DNA of 64,000 nucleotides from Patagioenas fasciata (Eukaryota > Chordata > Aves > Columbiformes > Columbidae): contig NC_092526.1 in NCBI RefSeq assembly GCF_037038585.1, forward strand, positions 37,275,501 to 37,339,500. Direction: 5' to 3'. Of this stretch, positions 1 through 12,800 are shown one piece after another. Made by a program: the position numbers and the translations under genes. Position 1 is the stretch's first letter. Each line of letters starts with the position of its first letter. The notes under the pieces are model-generated. The model was not told the DNA's origin, did not search any database, and worked only from the letters and a program-made list of their open reading frames with translations.

Positions 1-3000
1 AGCTTCAGAGCAGTCAGTCCCTTGTAACGCTGGTGCAAATCTGTGCTCATTGTAAATACTTGCGATAAGACAATTGCCAAGGTAGCTTAAACATGGTTGA
101 TTTCAAACACTGGAAGTGCTAATAGGCTATTCTGCTGACGGTAGCACTCATCGTCTCTGGAAACTGCACATAAGCATCCTTTAGGAGTAGTTACAGCTGA
201 CTTTCACTCTGAGCTTTGATGTTTATTCTCATCTGAACTTCAAACTAAAATTTAGGCAGTGCAAATTCCCATGAACGGAAACCACACACGCAAAATGCCT
301 TCTCAGAGCTCTGGAGAAGTGAAATCTCAGAGTCTGACACAGTCAGAATATTGGTGTCCTGATTATAATTTGTCATTTATGTCTCCGCTATCATATACCT
401 TACTGTCACGTTACCTTCCTTGCATGTCAGCTGCCTTCTAAAATGTGGTTCCTGCTTTGAGTATATTATAGGAACTTTAACTCTGACATCGCCATACTTA
501 TCTCTGCCCTTTTGCAATACAAAGCAAAAATTCCAGCTTGACTCTTAAGTCCTCTTTCTTTAGGATCCCACGCAAGGTGGATATAGTTGTGGTACTAATC
601 CAAGGGAAAAACAACAATAATAACAACTATTAAGCTGCCAACTTCAGTTTAGTCTTTAAATTTCTACTAGAATCACTTGAAACCATTAGGAAATGGAAAG
701 CCTTGATATAGATAAGAAGTTAAATATCTTCTGGATCATGGTCTAAATCCTGAATATCTAAACCTAGTGCTAGATCACTTGTACTGGCTCCCACCTCATG
801 TGTTTCCATCTTTGTTGTCAGGGCATCACACTTACTGAAAAGAATTTGTCAGGCAAGAGGCAAGGATGTCAAGATCAACTTTTACTCTAAACAGCTTTGA
901 AGTGGCACCAATCCTCCTTTAAGTTATCTTTGGTTGTTAAATGTCAGTGTATGTCCATAGGCCATTTGTCACCGGTCCTGAATCATTGTTTATATGAAAG
1001 ATAGCTAGCAACTGGTGACCTGAAAAAGTCAGTTCCAGATGGTAATGGGACTATGTGAGGAATAGATCTTAATGAATCCCATTTGACTTTATAAAGACTC
1101 TTTGTAACTGGATTAGATCTTCTGGTTGCAAGTGTTAATAGAAGCATGGCAGCTAGTGACGATGTGTGGCTGAGCATGTGTGATAAAGCACCATGGGCCT
1201 CTTGCAGCTCATGGCTCTCAGTTGTGTGCTCCGTGGGAACCTGCCTTTGTCCCAGGCTCAGATGTCTCTGTTTGGCTGGATGGTACCAGGAAATTCTCCC
1301 CAGCCTGGCAGGTAGGTGGATAGGGAGAGGAAACTGCAGCTTTGAAGAAACCCACTGAATATTCACTTTGAAAGGGCTCTTCTGCAAACCAGAGGGGCAA
1401 CAAAGGGCAGGGAAGGGAAAAGGAGAGCTGCAGAGACTGCTCCTCTGCAGTGACACTGACTAAACCTTTGGGCTCTCCAGAGTACGGAGGACCCTGTGTT
1501 CAAGTATCTCTGCTTTCCAGGAGCAAAGCATGCTCCTATTAGTAGTGGTTGTACCAAACTTAGTTTCCTGCATTTATACTGAAAAAACTGAGCCATACAT
1601 CTGAGTGCCACCCCCTGCCACTGAAAAGGCAACAGCAGGACACAAGACAGATTAGGCTGTCTCAGATCCCAGCTCTAAATTCTCAGTCCAGGCTAGCTGG
1701 AAGGTGAATAAACATGGCATAGAGGAATGTGCCTTTAAAACTCAAAGATATGTTTGAGTGTATCTGTCTATCAAATGTGTCTGTGCATTGGGCAGGTCAA
1801 GGTGAGTTGGAGGCACTTGAAACAAAGGTTATGTCCTATCGTCAGCACTTGCTGAGTGTTTGTTGGAAAGCACTAGGCCCTTTAGTGATAGCAAGGAAGA
1901 TTGTTAGAGCCAGCCTTTCCCATCAGGAGATTAGAGGTCATACTTGTAGGAGATCATATGCTGATGTAAGCTGTCTTTCACCTCCTGCACCAGAGGGGCT
2001 GGGACCCTTATGTGCAGGTCTTCTCCAGCCTGGATGTCTTCAGGCAGCCAGGGCTTCCACAAATCCAGCTGTGCAGAGAGGAAAGAAATGTAAACATTAA
2101 GACAGTGTAGCTGCATATCAATAAATGGAAGAAGTTTCCCTTCAAATTATCCCCTTATCCGTTTTCCAACCATCTGTTCACAGAGCATGCAGCAAAGGCT
2201 GAGTGTTTGCAGTGACTCAGGCACCACTGATAAGGAGCAGCACCCTCACAGAGCCATGCAAGGAAACTAACTTCTTGCCATAAAGTCCTACAGGTAGTAG
2301 AAGGACAATTCCACTCTACACTAAGAAGAAAATAATAGGTAAAGCTTTTTAAAGTTTACTTTAACCTTAATTCTTCTCCAAAGTTACATGCAAATCTGTT
2401 TTACAGCCCAAAAGCCCACTCTGGTTTTTGGGCACACATAGTTATTCCTACTCACCAATAAAGCACTGCAAAGATGCTGAAGGTGCTGGACTTGCTGAAA
2501 TGTTTCTGGTACAATATGCAAAACCTGATCCCTGCAAATTTAGCAGAGAAATAAGATCAGTTTTCATGTCGGTTAGAGCATCCATGATACATAAATCAAA
2601 AGGATGTATTTTGTTGTGTAGAAGGAAGACAGAGCACATGCTCTGTTCCAACCAAAACATGTCTGAGTGATGAATTCCTGCGATGTTTTAGCTATGAACA
2701 GGACTAAATGATGTGGGTTTGCTGTTAGTGTTATGTTAACTCTGCTTCCTTGCTAGCAGCAATTCTTTATTGACCATACGAGCTTCACTGAAGCCAACTG
2801 TTCTCATGAGCCCTGCCTTTGTGTTTCTGCCTTTGCAGGATCAGGGCCAAACCAAAATCATTGGTAATATATAATAAACTAGTTATTTGATGAGATGTCA
2901 CTTTTTTTTGTCCTCCTGTTTTGGAAATTATTCAATTATTCCAGATACACTTGGTGCTTTGCTGATCTACTTTAGCATGCAAAATCATTAGGTATGCATG

Positions 3001-4620
3001 ATAAATGAACATTGCTGAGAGCCTGGGATATTCTCAAACTACTTGTCATGAGAATATCCAGTTTATTTCACAAATAGTGAACAGTATGGTCTTCAGAATT
3101 GCATATTCGTACTTAATCTCAGGAAACAAAAATTTCTAATACAGGATCGATCATTTTATATTTCTAGAAAAGGCACACACAGATCCAGTGTCTGAGTACA
3201 TTTGTTCATGAGGCCTCATGAAACTTTCATTTACTGCAGGCTTAGTCTGAAAAAAATATTGAGAGTTTACAAAGAACAAATTTAAATGGTTAGAAATGCA
3301 GAAAAAGCAAATCTGTATATTCAATACAATAACTACTTTTTAATTTTTTTTTTTCAGTGTTCGTTCAGATCACCTTTCCAGGGCTGACACCAAGTGTAGC
3401 TTTTCTAATGAAAGGGTTTCACAATGAGGAGTGAATTTTGACAACTACATTACATTACTCAAAGGTGAGATAGCAGTTTTCCACTACTGATGTAATAGAG
3501 TGGGGAACCTGAGAAATGTTCGTATTTGTTAGTAAACAATAAATGCTGCTTTGCAGTCTCCTTCAGTGGTTTCAGTGGGTCTTGGAGCCTTTTCAGGACA
3601 AGTACAAAAAAAGAACATTATCAAGCTTTCTAACAGAAATTCTTTTTGCAAAAGCCTTGCATGGCTTTGTATTAAAGCCATGGTCATCACTGTAGTATGC
3701 TGTCGTCATCTGAACTGCAACTGCTATCCAGTTGTGCTTCCATACACAAATGTACAATGATCAGCTTAATATACATACAAATATAATTCTCTATTCATTC
3801 ACATTATCCACTGAAAAACAGAGGGATTTTGTTTTGGTTTTGTTTTTGGGGTTTTTTTTACATCCCTCTTGGAAATATCACCTTTGCTGACAGAGAAACG
3901 TAGAACTTGATAGTTAAAATGGGCTGTTTACTACTTGTTCAAGAGGTGCTGTTAGCATATAGGACCCTCATCTATGGGGCAAAACGATTACATTTGCATT
4001 GCTAACGATTTGGTACAACAGCCATGATATATTTGTAATAAAACCTTATAGATTGCAGGATAAACATCTTTGCTAGGAGAATAAACATCTCAGCTGCAGT
4101 TCAGAGTTTATTCTCTCTAAATGCCTGGGCTTGCTTTGCTCTTTGTCTATCAGGAAGGGAAACAATATCCTGTAATATCTTTCTATCCTCATTGACATTA
4201 TGTCTTAATTACACCAAATGAAAGAAATGCCAGACAGTCAGATTGCTGCCAGATGGCCAGCTCTTATTTACTGATAAACCTTTTACAATAGCCAGTGTGG
4301 AGACAAATCAGTTTTAATAGTAAACTAAGACTAGAAAGCACACACTCGTTCATGATTATGGACTGGGATGCTCGGTGGAGAAGTGCAAAGTCAGCCCATG
4401 TGATCACGTGAGAACAACAGTTTTTTAAATGCTACAGTTAAGCTTTCTTGCCCAATTAGAGGACTGTTCTCAGCACGAGCTGTGTTTCCTTGGATGCTCA
4501 CAGATCGCATATTTCATTAAAGTTTTGAACAGAGCAAATGACAATAAAAGTGGCTTTACTAGTGTTTCATCTTTGTGCAGGTGTTGCCCACCCAAAGTCA
4601 CACTGACCATCCGATTAATA

Positions 4621-4656
4621 AATATTAATATTAACATTAATGTTAATATTAATATT
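4621..4656. repeat. Perfect 36-bp AT-rich palindrome
   Basis: Centred between 4,638 and 4,639 (…acattaatgt…). Every one of the 18 base pairs on each side is complementary; only one C/G pair. It may form a cruciform or hairpin. Confidence 0.95.
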
Positions 4657-7600
4657 AACTGTGTTTTTAAATCCCATGGAAGTACCCAACAGGTTCAGTC
4701 CAGGACAGCAATTAGAAGCAAAAATAAAGACTCCATTGCCAAGGGTCTGTTGAATTCCATCCAGTGAAATGGACAGAGTCTGATTGAGTCCCTGATACAA
4801 ATCTAAAGGCTAAATATTATCCAAGGCAAATAACACATCTTATAGAGCAAAAAGAGACATTTCATACTTTTCAAAAACATTAATCAGTAATAAAAACATG
4901 TGGTAATCTCATTCTCTGAACACCTTGGGAGGAAGATTGTCTGGATCAACTCCATTAGCCCTTTTTTTGTTACTGCTACAGGTTTCCAACAGGGGTTCAG
5001 TATCTGAGTTGCTCTTGAGAGACCATCTTTTTCACATAACCTTAGCTGTCTTTTATTAATGGAAAGAATTTTGCTCAGTCATTCCCCCTGCTTTATACTC
5101 AGACAAGGCATTTTATTCCTACAGAATCTGATTTCGTAGTTCATTATGAAAGAAGCTAAGCCAAATAAATTTCAGCTAATGGAAGCAAAGTATCCTGAGG
5201 TACATTTGAGGGGCATTCTGTGCATCCTGCGACTGCAGCTATATCTTTGTTGTCTTGGATCTGGTTCATTCTTTCTTCATTTCCCATCTTTATGTTTTCT
5301 TTCCAAAACTTACGAAGCCTACAGCTTAGTAACCCTATCTCCAGTTCATAATTGTTATTATTATTCTTACACCATTCCTGGGAGTTTCACTGCATGCACA
5401 ATACTTCGTGATACCCCATTCACACTCACCCGTCGTATTGCAATTTCAAGCTGAGTTTTCCAGGAATCAGCATCACCAGCCAAAAGATGATCCCAGGAAA
5501 ACACCACATCTTTGTTCAAAGAATCCAGCCCCAGCAGGACAGGACTAGAGAGGAGGAGGGTAGATCTGGACTGAACACTTTAATCATACAATTAAATAGA
5601 CTCATCCTGAAAGGGAACCTGCCCTCGTTGAATCATTAACTTCACTTTAAAATAGTTCTACTTTTTCTTAATTCTCCAAACTGTCTTCCACACCCCAAAA
5701 CACAAACACGTACAAATAGCAACATTCTCACTGAAGCACTTCTAGGAGGTAAGATTTTCTATGTGTCACCTTCAAATCTTTGAAAAGCTTATGTGACAAA
5801 GTTGGTAGTCATTGGAGAAAGGCTCACCTGCCAGGACCATGGCAGCTAGTGAAGATTAGCTTATCAAAATCATCAGGATGGGAAGAAGAAGAGAACAGTG
5901 GTAAAACAAGCTCCATCCTTGCTCTGTTGCTTCCTGTGTTTGTGTCTTTGTGGGGTACTTCTTGGACCTCTCAGTGCAATCCTGCGCTGCCAAAAAGAAG
6001 ACATGAAAGAAACAACCAACATTCCTGTAGAAGGGAAAGATGGGGACATTGGAGTCTCATCTGAACCACTTTCAGTTGGATCAGATCAGTCTCTGGCCAC
6101 AGACTATGAACTTTACACTGTCATAAAGAGCGGTTTTGTTACATACTCAAAACAGTGGGCTGGTTAGTATCTGAAATATTTAATTTCTTGCTTAGTTCAT
6201 ATATCAAAAACAAACAGTTGAATTCTTTCCTTAATAGACTACAGTTAGATATACAACACAGTTCTTCAGAAAAAAATTGTTTCACCCAGCTTCTCTCTTG
6301 GATTAAAGGTATCCCATGGTGATTTAATGCGGCAAACTGCATGGATTTTAAGTGATGAGAGTCCAGCAAGTCAGTTAGTTTGTGTGGACATGCAATGGAT
6401 ACTAACGGTAATTATGGTATCTTTGTAAATCTCTGCAAAGTATGAAGTCCTCTTACATTACTACTGAGACTGTCTCAAGGAAACAGGCAGCAGAACTGGC
6501 CCAGTATAAAAGAGGAACAGCTTAACTCAGAAGTGTGTTCTTACAAATCCAGGCTGCGTGCAAGGGAAAAGTATATTTGTCTTCATAACTCTCACCAGAC
6601 CCTTCCCATTTTATTGCCACACACTAGAACCTGCTCAAGAGCCTGAACCTGAACATGGTGAATGTTTTCTTCTCTGTAGATATCCAGCTCACAGTGACTT
6701 CCAGAAGAGCTGGAGGAAGTTCTGTTTACAGCATTAGAGGCAGCTCCATTTGAGAGGAATCAGAGAACCCAACTCATGTTGGAAGAGCACATTGCATATT
6801 GACACTCAGGACATCTGCTCAGATAACCTTTGAGTTTGCTTCCTATGTCTCCACCACTGCTATGGACTAATGTTTTGAAGTCTTCTGCAGTGTTGTCTGT
6901 GCCCTTTTACCAGAGCTTGCTTTGAATTGGGGTTCAATCTCTCAACAGGGACTCAATCTAGAAGGAAGAAAAATGGAGGCACAGAGGAAAAAACCCAAAG
7001 GCTTCATATTTTCTTTTTTTTTTTTTTTTCCTTCTTGCAAAAAAAGATCTGCACAAGTGGAGCAAATCATGGTATGTAACTCCAACCCCAAGCTTACACC
7101 TCCACACTGAAAGCAGAAGCTATTTATTCTGTGGTGGAAACATTACTCCAATGATGCTGAATAGTTATGAAGATAGATGGGGTCGTTTTGCTTAATGGGC
7201 ATAGGATTCAGAAGAAATGACAATTGCTTGCTAGGTCTTTGATTCCAGTTCCTTTGAAGTCTAGTTGATTTTAATGGGGGTTAGATGAAAGTCCTGTGCA
7301 AATAATCATGGACATTTCTCACTGATGTAAAAAATGGACTTCTTTTGGGACTTCAGCAGAAGGTTTGTTCATAAAAGACAATACTTAACGTTCAGCTTGC
7401 AAGCAGCACTGCTGAATTCAGAAGAAAAGCCATTAGAGACAATATTCTGCCACCAATGCAAAAATATCTTGGGACAAACAGTTAACTTCAACAAGCCTAT
7501 TGCCCTCTTGGGCATAAATAATGTCTCAGTAATAAAGTCTGTTCTTTGGTCAGGTTCTTATTGGCAGCTGCTTATCTTTCTAGCAAATGTGGAAGGCGGC

Positions 7601-7796
7601 TTAATCCATTTATTCCCTCCTTGAAAACTGTGTTCAAAAAGGCACAGGACGTTCTGGGGCGAGGAAAGGGCGTAAACATACGGCACAAAGATGCCATATG
7701 AAACCACGCCGTGTCTTTTCTTCCAAACAAGTTTACTTTGCAGCTTTTCCATACATTCTGCTTAGAGCTTCAGAACGTTTTTTCAGCATCAGTTTA

Positions 7797-7978
7797 GCCT
7801 CTCAACTGCTCTGTGAGACAAGCAAATATTGTTTCCACTACTTAAAAGATTAAGAAAAAGGGGAAAAAAGTGACTCCCCAAGGTGACATAGGAACACTGC
7901 TGCAGAGCCAGGAATAGAATTCAGATCTCCTGACTCCCTGTCTGGTGCTTCCTTAAATATATGACCATCTGCTCTCCT
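7797..7978 (+). repeat. MIR-like (CORE-SINE type) fossil
   Basis: The order of blocks follows the MIR consensus as I remember it: a bowel-like ctgtgaga segment, a purine stretch, gtgactccccaaggtgaca, gcagagccaggaatagaattcag, then ctgactccctgtctg. Highly diverged. Confidence 0.6.
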
Positions 7979-9177
7979 GCTGGAAGTATAGATACTATAT
8001 GCTGACTCCAACAAGCTGGGCTGCTAAGCCTGTTAGTTTATCCTCTTTTTATCCCATACTGATATCATCTCAAGCTAAGCTTTTGGCCTGGAGTCAAAGT
8101 GATTTCCAGTGTTTGAATGATTCGACCTGCTTGTTATTGTTTTAACCTTGCACCACACATATGCTCGGCTATTTGTGACGTATCTGCATACAGTCTGTGT
8201 AGCAACAGCCACAAGCTGCAACTGTTTTGTTTAAAGATTCTATACTGAAGCATACCACATGTTTTAAACAACTATCATATAGCGGTGAGTTTGATCCTGG
8301 TAGCTGCCTGCACCCAGATTTCCTGCTGAGCCACTTGTAACTTTCAAGGACAAAGAGCTTATTAAAAAGATAAAAAACTCACACACTTCTGTGTCTCCAC
8401 AAATGTCAGTTCATCATGTTAAGCTTTCCCAGTTTCACAGCCAAATCCCGCGCTGACTCCATATGAACTAAAAACCAAACTAGAGCGAGATGGAATTCGA
8501 CATGATCAGCGTTTTTTAAAATCATCACCTTGATTCTGAGAAAATCATCCTCCAGTAAATCTCCATCTTTCATTGATGCAGAAAACTCATGGTGTGTGTC
8601 CAAAACAGAATCACCATTCAGTAGAGTCAGTACAGTTGCATGCAGACTAATATTAAGTCCTAGTGTTCTGCTCTGCTGAAGAAGGAGGTTGGATAATTTA
8701 GCTGTTTTGCTAAAATATTCTCCAGTTATCGCTGTGGTTTTACTTGGAGGAAGCACACAATGAATTGCCAGTTCGGTTTCCCATTGACCGGTCATAGGAG
8801 ACAGCTTATTCTATAGGTATTGTCTTTTCTTATGAGTACTAAATGATATTTCTGTCTTTTTGAGCAGTGTTCAAAGTATTCCAGTTCAGTCTACAGTTAA
8901 GTATATGGTGCTAATTCTGTAGCATACGAATATTCAGCAATCTGTTGTGTGGTCTGCAGCGTGAATCTTTGTTCCTCTCAAAATGCCAAGTCTTCAGCTT
9001 TCACAGCGTTGTGAGAGAAAGGTTTTTCTGAAATTATCTGGGCTTCATTGTGATTTGACAGTGCGAGCTGTTCTCAAGGCCCAGTAGCTCCAGCAACAAT
9101 CCCAGCATAAGAGGGAATGCACAGCAAGCTATGCTGAGTTACGATAGTTCTCTGCTAGAGTCAACTTGCTGAGTTTT

Positions 9178-9825
9178 CATAGAATCATAAAATGGTTTGG
9201 GTTGGAATGGACCTTAGAGACCACCAATTCCCAACCCCTCTGCCATGGGCAGGTTCACCTTCTGCTAGACCGGGTTGCTCAAAGCTCTGTCCAGCCTGAC
9301 CTTGAACATTTCCAGGGATGGGGCATCCACAACTTCCCTGGGTAACCTGTTCCAGTACCTCACCACCCTCATGGTGAAGAATTCCTTCCTTACATCTAAT
9401 CTAAATCTACCCCTTCCAGTTTAAAGCTATCACCCCTTGTCCTGTCACCACATGCCCTTGTAAAAAGTCCCTCTCCAGCTCTCTTGTAGGTCTCCTTTAG
9501 GTACTGGAAGGCTGCTAGAAGGTCTCCCTGGAGCCTTCTAAAAGCTGAACAACCCCATGTCTCTCTTGCCTGTCTCCACAGGAGAGCTGCTCCAGCCCCC
9601 TGACCATCTCCATGGCCCTGCTCTGGACCCTCTCCAGCAGGTCCATGTCCTTCTGACGTTGGGAGCCCCAGCTGGACACAGTACTGCAGGTGAGTCTCAC
9701 CAGAGCAGAGCAGGGGGGCAGAATCACCCCCTGACCTGCTGGTCACACTTCTTTGGATCCAGCCCAGGACAGGGTTGGCTTTCTGGGCTGTGAGCGCACA
9801 TTGCTGGGTCACGTTGAGCTTTTCT
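9178..9825 (-). mobile_element. CR1 LINE, 5'-truncated, 3' part of ORF2 and 3' UTR
   Basis: Read on the minus strand it ends in the CR1 hallmark (…ccattttatgattctatg) and contains the conserved cctggaaatgttcaaggtc and cagcccaggaaagccaaccc-type segments. The frame is broken, with several stops. It is the longest CR1 copy in the window. Confidence 0.9.
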
Positions 9826-12800
9826 CTCACTCTCTTTCTCTGAGATTACACTGAAAACACCCCATTAACATGACCTTTGGGATTTTTAGGTAATTGTAAA
9901 CCGGAAAGAATTCCAGCCAATACGCTTGAGATCAGAATGGCATTACTAGCATTTAAATCTTAAAATTAGTTGCATTAAGCCAACCTTAAGTGTCCTGCAG
10001 ATCATCAAATGACACAGGATGCTTAAGCTTTAGGTTAGTGGAACTATTTTGACAGTCAGTACATGATCTAGTAATTTCAAGAGACACACATTTCAGATAC
10101 TTTCAAAGATTTCTGCATAGTTTTTACAGCATTTATAGACATGCATACTCACATATTTTGAACCCAAACTGGAAATACCAGTGCAGAGCAGCTTCCTCAG
10201 ACACCATTTTCTTTAACCATGAAAGGAGAATATTATTAGGGAACTGTCTTTCCTCAATAATAGATGATCTGGGTGGTTATTTTTCCTTCATCCTTTAGAC
10301 AGCAAAACGTCACTGCTAAGGAGCCCTGAGCTGATCCTTTAACATACAATCTGAAATCAAGATTATATTTACCACCTGTTACAAAAAGGTAACAAACAAA
10401 ATTGGTTCAGTTCTAGGAATGAAGGGCGACCACCTTTAGGAGGAGTTGTGCACAAAAACCTACTGTCTTTATGTAAATACAATTCCTATGGGAATTTACG
10501 TAAGAATTGTGCAATTTAACTTAAAAAAAAATACTAGTAGTATATTTCAGGTGCAATGGTGAATTGCTGAACACAAAGTCCACACATACAAGCTGGCTAC
10601 AAAATATCACCCTTGTAATTTGAGCAAAAGAGAGGTTCAATTAGCTGACAGTTTTTAATGTGCCTGAATCCGCTGTCAGAAAGACCAGTTAGATTTTCTC
10701 ACTCACCTTCTCGAGTCCTGAAAACTTTCCTTCATAAGAATACCTTCTGATGACATGATTAGAACTTCTCATTTCAAAGGTATTGCTCTGGGGGAAAGGG
10801 ATTTTCAGGAGTGTTTGATCCTATATTCATGTTCTGAGTGGGCAAGAATTAGGCAAGTATCCTTGATTTTGTGAACAAAACTTCTTGTAAACCTTTAGCT
10901 GCCAAAGCTAAAGTTTGTTTTAATTAGGCATTTTTAAAGAAGCCTATCTTGTATTTTTAAATCAAATAATTACTTTTGTAAGTAAATAAACTAGCATTAT
11001 TTTATTTCTACTATCAGAACTGTAAAGGATGGCTCACAGGTTTCTGTTATTGCTTAACGTTTAAAAAACAAGCTTGCTGCACCATATTCTAGAATAACCA
11101 ACATTATTTTAATGAGTTCTATTACAAACACTGGAATACTTTATGATTAGGCGTGGATATGCTTGCATACAATTTCTTCAGCGTAACAATATGCACTATG
11201 TCCACTTTAACTCAAGTAATTAGCTTTTGCAGCTATAAACCAGGTTCATATTAACCTTTGGCCTCCCTTCTATCAGCAATACACATACTTAGCTTTCTGT
11301 TTAATACCAGCACTGCTGAGCGTACCGGTATGGCCTGCAGTTATATATGTGCGTCTATGCAAGGTGAGTAATACCCCAAACCCCTCAACCAGCATGAGGA
11401 TCTGTTGAAAATGGTTATGATGTCCCAGAGGAATCTCAGTGATTATTAATGAAATCAATAGTACAATAGTACCTGACTGAAGATCTCAAAGTGCATCTCG
11501 TCTGAGCCAAGCAAGTCCATTCTATGTAACATACTCGGTAGAATTTCTGGTGTATTTTTGCAAATGAGCCTTAAAGAATTTATAAAGTGTGCTCTGTATG
11601 TGTGGGTGTGACAATGCAGTAAAAACAGCTTGTGTTTTGGTGTCTGGTTTTGTAAAAACATAATTGCTGCTAATAGTATTTGGGGAAGGGACTGGTTAGT
11701 GTCACTTTTTGAATCAATTGTGACAGGGCTGGGTAGGTTGGCGATAAGGCTATTGACGTGGCTTGCATTGCTCACAGGTTTTGGGGTTCTTCAGCAAAAG
11801 AAGCTGCTTCTTTTACAATTTTATTCTGCATCAGCAGAAACCAAACCAGCCCTAATCCTCCTCAGTACTACTTTTTGGGGGGAGCACTGCCTACTGAGAA
11901 TTAAGTCGTCTTGCTGACATCAGTGAAGCACTCACCATTTTGTACTGTTCCTTGAGCATAGACTGGAGCAGAGGAAACCCCAAAACACATATGCACACAC
12001 GTATTTTTTTGCCTGCTTAACTTTACAGATCTCTGTCACTTTTCTTAAATTTATACAGAAGTGACCCAGCCTGGAGATTCCTTCAGAAGATGGAGTGCTC
12101 CTGGGACAAACTGTTCACGGGCAAAATCGAGCATATTTTAAACCAACAGAGACAAGTGCATCAGCAGTCACTGCCCTCTTCTTGCCTCGTACACTGCAGT
12201 GTACAAGGGGGTTAGGTTGCTTTTGTATTTTCTGGAGAATTCCCTGTGTCACGAGACTGTCTGTTGCTCTGCTAAAGCTGTTATCTAACTGCTGAGCCAG
12301 CATAAAGGGCAAGAACAAGCCTGTATTGCTCTTCAATATGTATATTTTAAAATGTTAAGTAGTCTTTTATTATGTGACTAACATGTCAGATGTGGGGTCC
12401 ATGCTTAGTCTCTCCTCTCTCACTATTGTGTGCGATAACATCTTAACATACAAATAGACAATCTCCTCCTATACAAGCCACTGTATAGTTCCTGAATCTC
12501 ATCTGTGCCGATAGATATTGAGACTTCAGTGACCATCCTCACCATTTACACCAGCCTTGGTGCAGTCAAAGTAGAAGGAGAAAACTGAGCTCACATAACA
12601 GTTCGAGTTTTCTGCTTTGAAGTTGCAGAGCCACAGCCTCAGCTGGTGCATATTGCTGGAGTGCCCTGCAATTAATTTAAAGCAGCTGATGAGCTACTCT
12701 CCTTTCCCCACACTCCCCACACGCTTCCCCACCTTTCTAAAGGGTGGTCAAGTCCAGCTGATGTCTGGTGTGCGGCAGAATATGGACCATGAAAATCAAG

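Larger units (their letters stand above)
1..9177. other. Intergenic region left of FASTKD2, first part; no gene recognised
   Basis: AT-rich sequence with no run of phased exons or family motif on either strand. The open frames are short or have shadow-like composition. Apart from the palindrome at 4,621, a MIR-like fossil at 7,797 and an unassigned open frame on the minus strand (8,406-8,795), I see nothing specific. Confidence 0.6.

Noticed and set aside
983-1632. Overlapping open frames of up to 157 codons on both strands
   Set aside because: Mutually overlapping, with no splice context or family resemblance; explained by locally higher GC.
5898-6167. 89-codon frame with a signal-peptide-like Cys/Leu stretch
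   Set aside because: The hydrophobic run is built from repeated tgt/ctt codons in low-complexity DNA; no conserved domain follows.
9396-9830. 144-codon minus-strand open frame
   Set aside because: It lies wholly inside a truncated CR1 copy and is partly out of the CR1 frame.
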